The notes beneath the pieces are model-generated. The model worked only from the letters and a program-made list of their open reading frames with translations. It ran no database searches and was not told where the DNA came from. From Chitinophaga costaii (GTDB lineage Bacteria > Bacteroidota > Bacteroidia > Chitinophagales > Chitinophagaceae): a DNA stretch of 64,000 nt. Location: the NCBI RefSeq assembly GCF_900094705.1, contig NZ_FMAR01000001.1, forward strand, positions 558,001 through 622,000, read 5' to 3'. Below are positions 25,124 to 33,841 of this stretch, piece after piece; the first letter of the stretch is position 1, and the number at the start of each line of letters is the position of its first letter. Position numbers and translations under genes: made by a program.

Positions 25124-25155
25124 CAAATATGGAACGTTTTTCCCGAAAATGCAAA
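25124..25155 (-). promoter_or_regulatory. Candidate trp promoter
   Basis: On the minus strand TTTG (25152-25155), 20 nt, then CATATTTG (25124-25131), which differs from TAnnTTTG at one base. The trpL ATG begins 8 nt after the final G, so the transcript probably has almost no leader before trpL. Confidence 0.6.
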
Positions 25156-25224
25156 TTTTTTTAAACACGACTGGTAGCAGCTGTTATCCTGGCGGCTTTC
25201 CCTTGCTGGCAGCGGGCGTTTACC

Positions 25225-26364
25225 TTACAGCAGCCCTTTGGTACTGGGCAATTGCATGTGCATAGGATCGCGGCGTACGGCCATTTTTATGGCTTTGGCA
25301 AAGGCCTTGAAGATGGCTTCTATCTTATGATGCTCATTCTGCCCTTCGGCCTTGATGTTCAGGTTACTACGTGATCCATCGGAGAAGGATTTAAAGAAAT
25401 GATAAAACATTTCGGTGGGCATCTCCCCTATTTTTTCCCGGTTAAAAGTGGCCTCCCACACCAGCCAGGCCCTGCCGCCAAAGTCTATCGCCGCTTGTGC
25501 CAGGCAATCGTCCATGGGCAGCAGGAATCCATACCGCTCTATGCCGCGCTTGTCGCCCAGTGCCTTTGCCATGGCTTCCCCTAGCGTAATGCCGGTATCT
25601 TCTATCGTGTGATGCTCATCGATGTGCAAATCGCCTTTGGCCTTTATGGTAAGGTCTATGCCGCCGTGGCGGGCTATCTGTTCCAACATATGGTCGAAAA
25701 AACCCAGGCCGGTATGAATATTGGCCTTGCCGCTGCCGTCCAGGTTCAGGCTTACCGTAATATCGGTTTCTTTGGTAGTACGTGTATGCGTAACCGTGCG
25801 CAGGCCCAGTTTCAGGAATTCATAGATCTTAGCCCAGTCGGTAGTTTCCAGGGCAATGGTGTGGCGCAGTGCTTCCAGCTCATCGGGCTGTAATTCTGCC
25901 TGTCCCAAGCCATTGCCTTCATTGATCCAGATGGCTTTAGCACCCAGGTTTTTCGCCAGTTTTACATCCGTAATGCGGTCACCGATCACGAAGGAATTTT
26001 GCAGGTCGTAGTCTGCCCCAAAATATTTGGTAAGCATGCCAGTGCCCGGCTTACGGGTGGGTGCATGATCTGCCGGCAAAGAGCGGTCTATGCATGCAGC
26101 TGCAAACACCACCCCTTCATTGGCAAATGCATGCATCACAAAATTATGGGCCGGCCAGAAGGTATCTTCCGGGAAGCTGGGCGTACCCAGGCCATCCTGG
26201 TTTGTGACCAGTACCAGCTCATAGTCTAGCTCTGCGGCAATCTTGCCCAGGTAGGTAAATACCTTGGGATAAAATTCCACCTTTTCCAGGCTATCTATCT
26301 GGTAGGTAGGCGGCACTTCTTTGATCATGGTACCATCGCGATCGATGAAGAGTACACGTTTCAT
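25225..26364 (-). CDS. hisB: Bifunctional histidinol-phosphatase / imidazoleglycerol-phosphate dehydratase
   Basis: A 379-residue fusion. The N-terminal HAD phosphatase (1 to about 165) has the nucleophile motif IDRDGTM (Asp8, Asp10) and the Lys/Asp end motif [13 protein letters not shown]. The C-terminal dehydratase (about 190-379) has [41 protein letters not shown] and [14 protein letters not shown], the metal-binding histidine motifs. The E. coli type fused enzyme is also usual in Bacteroidota. It is the last gene of the first his block, 109 nt before trpL. Confidence 0.96.
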   Translation of the reverse strand: MKRVLFIDRDGTMIKEVPPTYQIDSLEKVEFYPKVFTYLGKIAAELDYELVLVTNQDGLGTPSFPEDTFWPAHNFVMHAFANEGVVFAAACIDRSLPADHAPTRKPGTGMLTKYFGADYDLQNSFVIGDRITDVKLAKNLGAKAIWINEGNGLGQAELQPDELEALRHTIALETTDWAKIYEFLKLGLRTVTHTRTTKETDITVSLNLDGSGKANIHTGLGFFDHMLEQIARHGGIDLTIKAKGDLHIDEHHTIEDTGITLGEAMAKALGDKRGIERYGFLLPMDDCLAQAAIDFGGRAWLVWEATFNREKIGEMPTEMFYHFFKSFSDGSRSNLNIKAEGQNEHHKIEAIFKAFAKAIKMAVRRDPMHMQLPSTKGLL

Positions 26365-26368
26365 GCAA

Positions 26369-27439
26369 CTAATTTTTAAGCACAGAAGAAGAGGATTGGA
26401 AAGCGCCGATCGCTTCGATCAGGGCGGTATTTTCGTTGGGCGTACCCACGGTTATGCGCAGGCAGCCGGCGCAAAGCTCCACCTTGGAGCGGTTGCGCAC
26501 AATGATGCCATCAGTTACCAGGTGATCATAAATCCCGTTGGCATCGATGGTTTTGGCCAGGATAAAATTGGCATCGCTGGGATAAATGTGCAGCACCTGC
26601 GGCAAAGCAGACAGGCGGCTCACCAGCAGCGAGCGTTCATGCACGGTTTCTTTGATCCACGTATTAACCTGTTCCACATTTTCCAGTGCCTGCAAGGCTA
26701 GATCCTGCGTAGCCTGACCTATGTTGTAAGGAGGTTTTACTTTATTGAACACGGTAATGATATCCTCGCTGGCAAAGGCCATGCCCACGCGCAAAGCCGC
26801 CAGGCCCCAGGCTTTGGAGAGGGTCTGCATCACCACCAGGTTGGGATACTCTGTGAGTTCCTGGATAAAGGAATGCTGGCGGGAGAAGTTAATGTAAGCT
26901 TCGTCTACCACTACAATACCGTCGAAATTGCTCAGGATCATTTCCATGTCTTCCCGGTTCAGCGCATTGCCGGTAGGGTTATTGGGCGAACATAGAAAAA
27001 TGAGCTTTGTATGGGCGTCGATGGCGCTTTCTATAGCGGGCAAGTCCAGTTGAAAATTTTCCGTGAGGCTTACTTTGCGGATGGTCACGTCGTTGATATT
27101 GGCACTCACTTCGTACATGCCATAGGTGGGTGGACAAAGAATTACGTTATCTATCCCAGGATTGCAGAAGGCGCGTAGCAAAATGTCGATGGCCTCATCG
27201 CTGCCATTGCCTATAAAAATATTTTGCGGCGGTACGCCTTTAATATCTGCTATCTTGTATTTCAGTTTCCACTGCATGGGATCGGGATAGCGGTTATAAG
27301 CCACCGGCAAGGGGGAGCCGAAGCTGTTTTCATTGGCATCGAGATAGATGCTGGCTTCTCCCTTAAATTCATCGCGGGCGGAAGCGTAGGGCGTGAGGCG
27401 TTTTATATTATCTCTGAGTACGAGATTAAGGTCGAACAT
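26369..27439 (-). CDS. hisC: Histidinol-phosphate aminotransferase
   Basis: A 356-residue fold-type I PLP enzyme. [31 protein letters not shown] and the PLP lysine Lys209 in TLSKAWGLA are visible, followed by RVGMAFA. It converts imidazole acetol phosphate to histidinol phosphate. The gap to hisB is 4 nt and to hisD 21 nt. Confidence 0.96.
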   Translation of the reverse strand: MFDLNLVLRDNIKRLTPYASARDEFKGEASIYLDANENSFGSPLPVAYNRYPDPMQWKLKYKIADIKGVPPQNIFIGNGSDEAIDILLRAFCNPGIDNVILCPPTYGMYEVSANINDVTIRKVSLTENFQLDLPAIESAIDAHTKLIFLCSPNNPTGNALNREDMEMILSNFDGIVVVDEAYINFSRQHSFIQELTEYPNLVVMQTLSKAWGLAALRVGMAFASEDIITVFNKVKPPYNIGQATQDLALQALENVEQVNTWIKETVHERSLLVSRLSALPQVLHIYPSDANFILAKTIDANGIYDHLVTDGIIVRNRSKVELCAGCLRITVGTPNENTALIEAIGAFQSSSSVLKN

Positions 27440-27460
27440 CGGGATACGTTTAAAAATGAA

Positions 27461-28738
27461 TTAATAATTTAAGCGGATGGTCACAGCTTGTTTGTGTGCC
27501 AGCAGCCCTTCCGCCGCAGCCATCTGTTCTATGGTGGCTCCTATCTGCTGCAAGCCTTCCCTGCTCAGGCGCTGGTAGGTAATCTTTTTCAGGAAACTAT
27601 CGAGCGAAACGCCGCTGTAAGCGCGGGCATGGCCGTTGGTAGGCAGGGTGTGATTAGTGCCGGAGGCATAATCGCCGGCACTTTCCGGAGAGTAATTACC
27701 AAGGAACACAGATCCTGCATTGATCACCTTTCCGGCCAGCGCTTCCTCCTCTTTGCAGGCTATGATGAGGTGTTCGGGCGCATATTCATTGAGCAGCTCC
27801 ATACCTTCGTCCAGGTTATGCACCAGTATCAGTTTGCTGTTGTTCAGCGCCAGGCTGGCAGTTTGCTGCCGGGGTAAGGCCAGCAATTGCGCTTTCACGG
27901 CAGCTTCCACATCTTGAATAACCTGGGGCGAGTTTGTAACCAGCAATACCTGGCTATCTGCACCATGTTCTGCCTGTGATAAAAGATCGGCGGCCACAAA
28001 AGCGGGTACACAGGTTTCATCGGCCAGCACGGCTACTTCCGATGGGCCGGCGGGCATATCGATGGCCGTGCCGGCCTTGTTCACCAATTGTTTGGCCGCT
28101 GTTACATATTGATTGCCGGGTCCAAATATCTTATACACTTTAGGCACCGTTTCCGTGCCGTAGGCCATGGCGCCAATGGCTTGTACACCGCCTATCTTAT
28201 ATACTTTATCAATGCCAATGGCCTGGGCCGTAAATAAAATGACAGGGGGTAACTGGCCCTTTGCATTGGAAGGCGTGCACAGCACAATTTCGCGGCAACC
28301 CGCTATCTTGGCGGGAATACCCAGCATGAGGATGGTGGAAAACAACGGGGCAGAGCCACCGGGAATGTAAAGCCCTACTTTATCAATAGCCACCGATCTT
28401 CGCCAGCATTGCACACCGGGCATGGTTTCTATAACAGCAGCAACTTCCTGCTGCGCTTTGTGAAAACGTGCTATGTTTTGGCTGGCCTGCAAAATAGCTT
28501 GCTTCAGCGCTGGATCTACCATAGCCGAAGCTTCGGCAAATTCGGCACTGCTTACCTGTACATTGTCCAGTTCTACCTGGTCAAATTGTTTAGCATAAAA
28601 CTTCACGGCGGCATCGCCTTCTTGTTGTACGGCCTGTAGAATGGCCGCTACCTTGCTTTCCAAGGCAGCGGTGTCCATAGCAGGACGTTGCAGCAGGGCG
28701 GCCCAATCTTTTTTATCCGGGTATTGAACGGTCTGCAT
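27461..28738 (-). CDS. hisD: Histidinol dehydrogenase
   Basis: A 425-residue NAD-dependent enzyme that performs the last two oxidations to histidine. VGLYIPGGSAPLFSTILM, GPGNQYVTAAKQLV, DMPAGPSEVAVLADE, LLSQAEHGADSQ and NAGSVFLGNYSPESAGDYASGTNHTLPT are the family signatures, with the zinc ligand and catalytic His residues in the last two. It lies 10 nt after hisG. Confidence 0.97.
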   Translation of the reverse strand: MQTVQYPDKKDWAALLQRPAMDTAALESKVAAILQAVQQEGDAAVKFYAKQFDQVELDNVQVSSAEFAEASAMVDPALKQAILQASQNIARFHKAQQEVAAVIETMPGVQCWRRSVAIDKVGLYIPGGSAPLFSTILMLGIPAKIAGCREIVLCTPSNAKGQLPPVILFTAQAIGIDKVYKIGGVQAIGAMAYGTETVPKVYKIFGPGNQYVTAAKQLVNKAGTAIDMPAGPSEVAVLADETCVPAFVAADLLSQAEHGADSQVLLVTNSPQVIQDVEAAVKAQLLALPRQQTASLALNNSKLILVHNLDEGMELLNEYAPEHLIIACKEEEALAGKVINAGSVFLGNYSPESAGDYASGTNHTLPTNGHARAYSGVSLDSFLKKITYQRLSREGLQQIGATIEQMAAAEGLLAHKQAVTIRLNY

Positions 28739-28748
28739 GTTACAGATT

Positions 28749-29609
28749 TTAAATGATCATTTTTTCAATAGGCACTACCAGGATACCCTGTGCGCCGGCT
28801 GCTTTGAGACTTTCAATAATGTCCCAGAATTCATTTTCATTGAGTACACTGTGTACAGAGCTCCAGCCTTCTTCCGCCAAAGGCAGTACGGTAGGACTTT
28901 TCATGCCGGGTAGCAGGCTAATGATTTTTTCTAGGTTGTAATTAGGAGCATTGAGTAAAATGTATTTATTGTTCTTTGCTTTACGCACAGCGCGCATGCG
29001 GAATAATAATTTATCCAGCAGTTGCTGCTGATCGTCTGAAAGCTTGCTGCCTGCCACCAATACGGCTTCCGATTGCAGCATTACCTCCACCTCTTTCAAT
29101 CCATTCATAAACAGGGTAGAACCACTGCTCACCAGATCGCAAATAGCATCGGCCAGCCCAATGCCTGGTGCAATCTCCACAGATCCGCTGATCTCGTGGA
29201 TGTCTGCTTTTACGTGATGCTGTTCCAGGTAGTTGGCCACGATCACGGGATAGGAAGTGGCTATGCGTAGCTGTTGCAAATCATTGACGCCGTTATATTC
29301 CATAGATTTAGGTACGGCTACCGAGAGGCGGCATTTACCAAAGCCCAGCTTCTCTACTACCTTTACCTGTTTTTGCTTTTCAAAGACTACATTCTCTCCC
29401 ACGATGCCGATGTCGGCTACGCCGTCTTCCACGTATTGCGGAATATCATCGTCACGCAGGAAAAAAAGTTCTAAAGGGAAATTGCTGGCTTCCGTTTTCA
29501 GGCGGTTCACGCCATTGTTCACGTCTATACCACACTCTTTAAGGAGTTTCATGGAATCGTCGTGCAGGCGGCCCGACTTCTGTACTGCGATCTTTAGCTT
29601 GGCAGACAT
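28749..29609 (-). CDS. hisG: ATP phosphoribosyltransferase, long form
   Basis: A 286-residue HisG of the long, homohexameric type with its own C-terminal regulatory domain (about 210-286), so no HisZ partner is needed and histidine feedback inhibition is expected. The catalytic part shows IAVQKSGRLHDDS, DIGIVGENV, RIATSYP and the PRPP-binding SGSVEIAPGIGLADAICDLVSSGSTL. It is the first structural gene, behind the hisL attenuator. Confidence 0.97.
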   Translation of the reverse strand: MSAKLKIAVQKSGRLHDDSMKLLKECGIDVNNGVNRLKTEASNFPLELFFLRDDDIPQYVEDGVADIGIVGENVVFEKQKQVKVVEKLGFGKCRLSVAVPKSMEYNGVNDLQQLRIATSYPVIVANYLEQHHVKADIHEISGSVEIAPGIGLADAICDLVSSGSTLFMNGLKEVEVMLQSEAVLVAGSKLSDDQQQLLDKLLFRMRAVRKAKNNKYILLNAPNYNLEKIISLLPGMKSPTVLPLAEEGWSSVHSVLNENEFWDIIESLKAAGAQGILVVPIEKMII

Positions 29610-29660
29610 AACTAGTAATTGTTTAAGATGTTTCTTTAAACGGCGTTGAATAGGCGCTAA

Positions 29661-29693
29661 AACAAAAAGGGCCTACCTTGTCGGTAAGCCCTT
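29661..29693 (-). terminator. his attenuator terminator hairpin
   Basis: Eleven-bp stem AAGGGCTTACC/GGTAGGCCCTT (29683-29693 and 29667-29677, one wobble) with a 5-nt loop, then TTTTTGTTTT on the minus strand. The 3' arm sequence GGTAGGC is repeated inside hisL (29730-29736), so the leader copy can pair with the 5' arm (GCTTACC) instead: an antiterminator. Between them lies a perfect ATATTGTG/CACAATAT hairpin (29704-29722). Confidence 0.88.
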
Positions 29694-29721
29694 GAATGTC
29701 AATATATTGTGGAGCACAATA

Positions 29722-29784
29722 TCATCCCAGCCTACCCATTGGTAAGATATGATGGTGATGATGGATGTGCGTATTTGCTTTCAT
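29722..29784 (-). CDS. hisL: his operon leader peptide (six His)
   Basis: A 20-codon frame beginning MKANTHIHHHHH and ending PMGRLG-stop. Histidine occurs at position 6 and at 8-12. It lies between an excellent promoter match and an intrinsic terminator in front of hisG, so it is a classical attenuator leader. The GGT AGG CTG codons near its end are the antiterminator strand; a ribosome paused at the His codons leaves them free, a ribosome at the stop codon covers them. Confidence 0.9.
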   Translation of the reverse strand: MKANTHIHHHHHILPMGRLG

Positions 29785-29791
29785 GATGGCA

Positions 29792-29821
29792 CAAAAGTAA
29801 TAACTATTCTTAATTATCAAA
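29792..29821 (-). promoter_or_regulatory. Candidate his promoter
   Basis: On the minus strand TTTG (29818-29821), 18 nt, TACTTTTG (29792-29799): a full match to the Bacteroidota TTTG/TAnnTTTG consensus. The hisL ATG follows after only 7 nt, so the mRNA is expected to be leaderless or nearly so. Confidence 0.75.
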
Positions 29822-29981
29822 GTATTTTTTAGATTTTTAGGAAATCTATGTGACTTACCAGGCCGCTCCCATTGTGCCGCCGGCGAGGATGATGGTGGTA
29901 ATGTGCTTGGTAAATCCTTGCAGCAGGTAGCATGTCTACCAAAGTTGTACATTTAACCCATTGCAAACAATTTTTTTGACC

Positions 29982-30974
29982 ATGGACTTAAACCGTTTCC
30001 GGCAGCATTATGATGCCGGGCTTATTACTGAGGAATCTTTTAAAAAAGTAACCCTAACAGAAAGTACACGCCACTTCTCCATACACTGGGAACTTCGCAG
30101 CCTGTTGTATCTCGGCATCTTGCTCGTGAGCGGGGGGCTGGGTGTGCTGGTGTATAAAAACATTAATACTATTGGTCACGATGTGATCATTGGGCTGATT
30201 GCCCTGGCCTGCGCCGGCTGTTTTTATTATGCCAGTAAAAAGAAAAGACCGTTTGCCTGGACCAAAGTGGATGCGCCGGATTCTTTATTCGATTACATCG
30301 TTTTGCTGGCGTGCTTACTGCTGATTACCCTCGTGGCTTATGTGCAGTTCCAATATTCGCTATTCGGTACCCATTACGGACTAGCGGTGTTTGTACCGAT
30401 GGCTCTTTTGTTTGCATGTGCCTATTACTTCGATCACTTGGGCATCCTGAGCATGGCCATTACCAACCTGGCAGCCTGGGTGGGCATTGCGCTTACACCG
30501 CTCACCATCTTGCAGGCCAATGCCTTCCAGGACTCATTTTTTATCGTGAAGGCGCTAGCACTGTCTGTGGCACTTATCCTGGCCGGCTGGGCCTCGCGGG
30601 TGCTGCAACGCAAGGCGCATTTTTCATTTACCTACCATAATTTCGGCGCACATTTATTTTTCATCTCCACGTATGCAGGCCTATTGCTACCGGATGACTC
30701 CTTTCCCATTTGGTGGCTGATGATGATGGGTGGGGCTTATTATTTTTACAGGCTGGCGTTCAAGGATCATTCGTTTTATTTCCTGGTGGTACTGGCCCTA
30801 TACGGATACCTGGGCACCAGCACCTTCCTGATACGGAGCATCATTGCACTGCAACCGTCGGGCGATATGGTATGGGTGTACGGCGGGATTTTATATTTTA
30901 TTGCATCTGCCTGCGGACTGATATTTTTACTCATTCACTGGCACAAAAAACTGAAAGCGCATGCTCATTTATAG
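29982..30974 (+). CDS. DUF2157-like multi-pass membrane protein
   Basis: A 330-residue protein from the ATG at 29982 (a TTG 7 codons upstream is less likely). The soluble N-terminus (MDLNRFRQHYDAGLITEESFKKV) has the look of the short domain that opens DUF2157 proteins, and it is followed by roughly eight to ten hydrophobic segments from about residue 38 to the end. It is an inner-membrane protein of unknown function. It diverges from the his operon and overlaps the next membrane-protein gene by 14 nt, so the two are co-expressed and may act together. Confidence 0.75.
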   Translation: MDLNRFRQHYDAGLITEESFKKVTLTESTRHFSIHWELRSLLYLGILLVSGGLGVLVYKNINTIGHDVIIGLIALACAGCFYYASKKKRPFAWTKVDAPDSLFDYIVLLACLLLITLVAYVQFQYSLFGTHYGLAVFVPMALLFACAYYFDHLGILSMAITNLAAWVGIALTPLTILQANAFQDSFFIVKALALSVALILAGWASRVLQRKAHFSFTYHNFGAHLFFISTYAGLLLPDDSFPIWWLMMMGGAYYFYRLAFKDHSFYFLVVLALYGYLGTSTFLIRSIIALQPSGDMVWVYGGILYFIASACGLIFLLIHWHKKLKAHAHL

Positions 30975-32127
30975 TAAAAACGGACTGGACAACCTGGACA
31001 TACAGCAAGATGCCACTACGGCCTTCCAATTGAAATGCATCAGCAGCGAGGAAAAAGCAGCCATTGAAAAGGCTTATCCCACGGGGTTTTACACACCAAA
31101 CCTGTTTATCCGCATAAGCTTGTTTTTCCTTACCACTATCATCGTTTTTTTTGTATTAGGTTTCTTTTCGCTCGTCATGCTTTCTAACGGCGGCGAACAG
31201 ATATTTAATGGATTGATGATCGTATCCGGACTATGTGCCTACGGGGCTATGGAGCTGATGGTGCAGCAGAACAAACACTATCGCTCCGGCGTAGACGACG
31301 CACTGCTGTGGTCTGGCGCGGGTCTTTTATTATCGGGGCTTGTCATGGCTATAAATCCCTCCTCCCTGCAGATAAGCGTAATGGTGTTTATAATCAGTGC
31401 ACTGGCCACTGCCCGCACGGCGGATAGCGTGATGGCCGCCGTATGCCTGCTGGCTGTGCTGGCCATTATTTTCTTTGGATGCCTTCACTTATCCCACATA
31501 GGCAGCAGTATATTGCCGTTTGCGCTGATGGCCGCATCGTTGTTATTTTATTTCGGGGTGAAGCGTGCAGTTACTTTACCAGCGTTACACTATTACCGGC
31601 ATATAGCCCCTGTACTGCTCACATTATGCCTGCTGGCGTTTTATGCAGCGGGGAATTATTATACCGTCAGTACTGCCCATGCCGCCATACAGGGCCAGTA
31701 TGATGATACGGATAGCCCCATTGCCCTGGGCTGGCTATTCTGGTTATTTTCTACGGTAGTACCCTTGGTATATCTTTATTTTGGTATTAAAAACAAGGAT
31801 GCCATTTTAATACGTACCAGTTTGATATTGGTGGCAGCGGCAGTGTTTACCATCCGGTACTATCACCACCTCCTGCCATTTGAGTGGGCCTTGTTGCTGG
31901 GAGGATTGTTGCTGGTAGGTATTACGTATATGCTTATCCGTTATCTCAAAACGCCCAAACACGGTTTCTCCGATGAACCGGAACAAAATGCGTCACGCTT
32001 TGGAAAATTACAATTGGAAGCGCTCATCATTACCCAAACCATTCATGCGCCCGCGCATAGCGAGGGCAGCCACTTTGATTATGGCGGCGGCAGTGGCGGC
32101 GGGGGCGGTGCGGGCGGCACGTTTTAA
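30961..32127 (+). CDS. Multi-pass membrane protein with glycine-rich C-terminal tail
   Basis: A 388-residue membrane protein with about ten hydrophobic segments (starting near 50, last near 317-332). The soluble N-terminus (QLKCISSEEKAAIEKAYPTGFYTPN) resembles the opening of the preceding protein. The C-terminus after the last membrane segment ends in HSEGSHFDYGGGSGGGG-AGGTF, a flexible Gly tail similar to those of TPM/YgcG-type proteins. Start at 30961 overlaps the upstream gene. Function unknown; it ends directly in a bidirectional terminator. Confidence 0.72.
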   Translation: MLIYSKNGLDNLDIQQDATTAFQLKCISSEEKAAIEKAYPTGFYTPNLFIRISLFFLTTIIVFFVLGFFSLVMLSNGGEQIFNGLMIVSGLCAYGAMELMVQQNKHYRSGVDDALLWSGAGLLLSGLVMAINPSSLQISVMVFIISALATARTADSVMAAVCLLAVLAIIFFGCLHLSHIGSSILPFALMAASLLFYFGVKRAVTLPALHYYRHIAPVLLTLCLLAFYAAGNYYTVSTAHAAIQGQYDDTDSPIALGWLFWLFSTVVPLVYLYFGIKNKDAILIRTSLILVAAAVFTIRYYHHLLPFEWALLLGGLLLVGITYMLIRYLKTPKHGFSDEPEQNASRFGKLQLEALIITQTIHAPAHSEGSHFDYGGGSGGGGGAGGTF

Positions 32128-32169
32128 AACAAACAGGGTGTACCTTTTCCGGCACACCCTGTTTGTTTT
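32126..32169. terminator. Bidirectional terminator between convergent genes
   Basis: A perfect 16-bp stem AAAACAAACAGGGTGT/ACACCCTGTTTGTTTT with a 12-nt loop. The A-rich arm serves as T tract in the opposite direction. It overlaps the stop codons of both flanking genes. Confidence 0.9.
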
Positions 32170-33494
32170 TACGCAACTTTCAATATTTTTTTCCCAGCCT
32201 TGTAACCACTGGTGGCGAAATAAAAGATGAATAAATACAAAGGCAACATAATCGCGTAAGCATAGCGGCTGGCGTGGCCAATGTCCTGACCCGTGTGATG
32301 CTGAAGATAATCTACTAGCTGGCCATATAACCAGGGAAACACGGCACCACCTGAAATCCCCATAATGAGCAAGGAAGAAGCCGTTTTGGTAAACTTACCC
32401 AAATCCGCCAGGGCCAATGGCCAGATGGAAGGCCACATCAGTGAATTGGCCAGGCCCAGCAAAGCAATAAAGGCCACAGAAACATATCCACTGGTAACTA
32501 GTGCGCCCGTGGTAAAAAGCAGTCCCAGTATGGCGCTCACCACCAGGGCTTTCTGCTGGGAGAAATATTTAGGGATGCATACTACTCCAATTACATAACC
32601 CACCACCATAGCACCCAGGGCGCAGGCCGTGAAATATTTGGCCGTTTCCAGTTTTATATTAAGGGTGTTGCCATACTTAATGATAGAATCGCCTACAATC
32701 ACCTCCACGCCAACATAAAAGAACAGGGCCAGTACGCCCAACACCAGGTGAGGATATTGGAACACACTGGTTTTTTCTATCTCTACAGCGTCGGCACCGG
32801 TACTTTTTGTTGCTTCCAATTTTATTTCGGGCAGGGAGGAAAAATAGATAACGACAGACAGGATGACCAGTACTATAATGATCACGGTATAGGGCAATAT
32901 TACCTTAGCGGCCATGGCATCCAGTTCTGCTACTTTTTGTAGGGGGGTCATATGTTCCAGTGCGGCCTTCAGGTCGTCTGCTTTCTCCAGCACTACGGCA
33001 CCCAGTACAATGGGCGCCAGCACACCGGCCACCTTGTTACAAATGCCCATAATGCTCATCCGTTTAGCCGCGCTTTCTGTAGGCCCTAAAATGGTGATAT
33101 AAGGATTGGAAGCCGCCTGCAGCACCGTCATACCGGTAGCCTGCACAAAAAGGCCAATCAAAAATAATAAGTACGTGCGGGATAGCGCGGCGGGAATAAA
33201 AATCAGTCCTCCCACCGCCATGATGAGCAACCCCACGGCCATGCCGTTTTTAAAGCCAAACACTTTTAGTATCCAGGTAGAGGGGGCCGCCATCACTACG
33301 TAAGCGATATAAAAAGCAGAGGTAACCAGGAAAGCCATGGAAGTAGACAGCTCACAGGCAATTTGCAGGTAAGGTACCAGCACCGAATTCATCCAGGTTA
33401 CAAAACCAAAAATGAAAAATAACATCCCGATAATAGCAATGGGGCTCATCCCCCTGCTTGCCGTTACCGGCGCCGAAATAGAAACAGACTTCAT
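32169..33494 (-). CDS. Sugar MFS transporter, FucP/GluP type
   Basis: A 441-residue inner-membrane transporter with about twelve hydrophobic segments. The start MSPIAIIGMLFFIFGFVTWMNSVLVPYLQ, the QAASNPYITILGP segment and NKVAGVLAPIVLG are characteristic of the fucose/glucose/galactose proton symporters of Bacteroidota. The substrate is probably a monosaccharide. It is divergent from the GH127 gene with a shared control region carrying a LacI-type operator, suggesting uptake of the sugar released by the hydrolase, possibly L-arabinose. Confidence 0.9.
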   Translation of the reverse strand: MKSVSISAPVTASRGMSPIAIIGMLFFIFGFVTWMNSVLVPYLQIACELSTSMAFLVTSAFYIAYVVMAAPSTWILKVFGFKNGMAVGLLIMAVGGLIFIPAALSRTYLLFLIGLFVQATGMTVLQAASNPYITILGPTESAAKRMSIMGICNKVAGVLAPIVLGAVVLEKADDLKAALEHMTPLQKVAELDAMAAKVILPYTVIIIVLVILSVVIYFSSLPEIKLEATKSTGADAVEIEKTSVFQYPHLVLGVLALFFYVGVEVIVGDSIIKYGNTLNIKLETAKYFTACALGAMVVGYVIGVVCIPKYFSQQKALVVSAILGLLFTTGALVTSGYVSVAFIALLGLANSLMWPSIWPLALADLGKFTKTASSLLIMGISGGAVFPWLYGQLVDYLQHHTGQDIGHASRYAYAIMLPLYLFIFYFATSGYKAGKKILKVA

Positions 33495-33841
33495 AAAAAG
33501 CGGATAAGTTGGTGGATCAATACAGGTATATTAAAATAGAAACAATATGATGCGATTGCTTAAATCTACGGCATAAAACCGGCAAATTCATTGTTTTATT
33601 AGATAATATTTGTGCTAAATCGTTTAATCTTTAATGCAAATCACATAAATATAGGTTTTTAATGTGATTAGGGTTAATGCAAACGTTTGAGTAATTATAG
33701 CGCCGTTACTGAAAATTTTAAATTAATTATAGAGCACCCTCTTAGGTTATAAAATGTATGCTGTACATTTATTTCACCTATCTCCTATATTCACGTTATA
33801 ATGCGGAAACCACCATTCAATCATTTAAATCATTTCCTGCA
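33495..33841. promoter_or_regulatory. Divergent control region of the MFS and GH127 genes
   Basis: A 347-nt AT-rich gap between divergent genes. The main feature is the palindrome CAAACGTTTG at 33680-33689 within ATGCAAACGTTTG, resembling a LacI-family operator; the same 13-nt core recurs upstream of two other genes in this window. No unambiguous -7/-33 pair was found. An in-frame start for GH127 at 33758 is rejected in favour of 33842. Confidence 0.5.

Noticed and set aside
29785..29952. Longer form (76 codons) of the his leader frame
   Set aside because: The upstream part overlaps the promoter; the ATG at 29784 lies just after the -7 element and gives a typical 20-codon leader.
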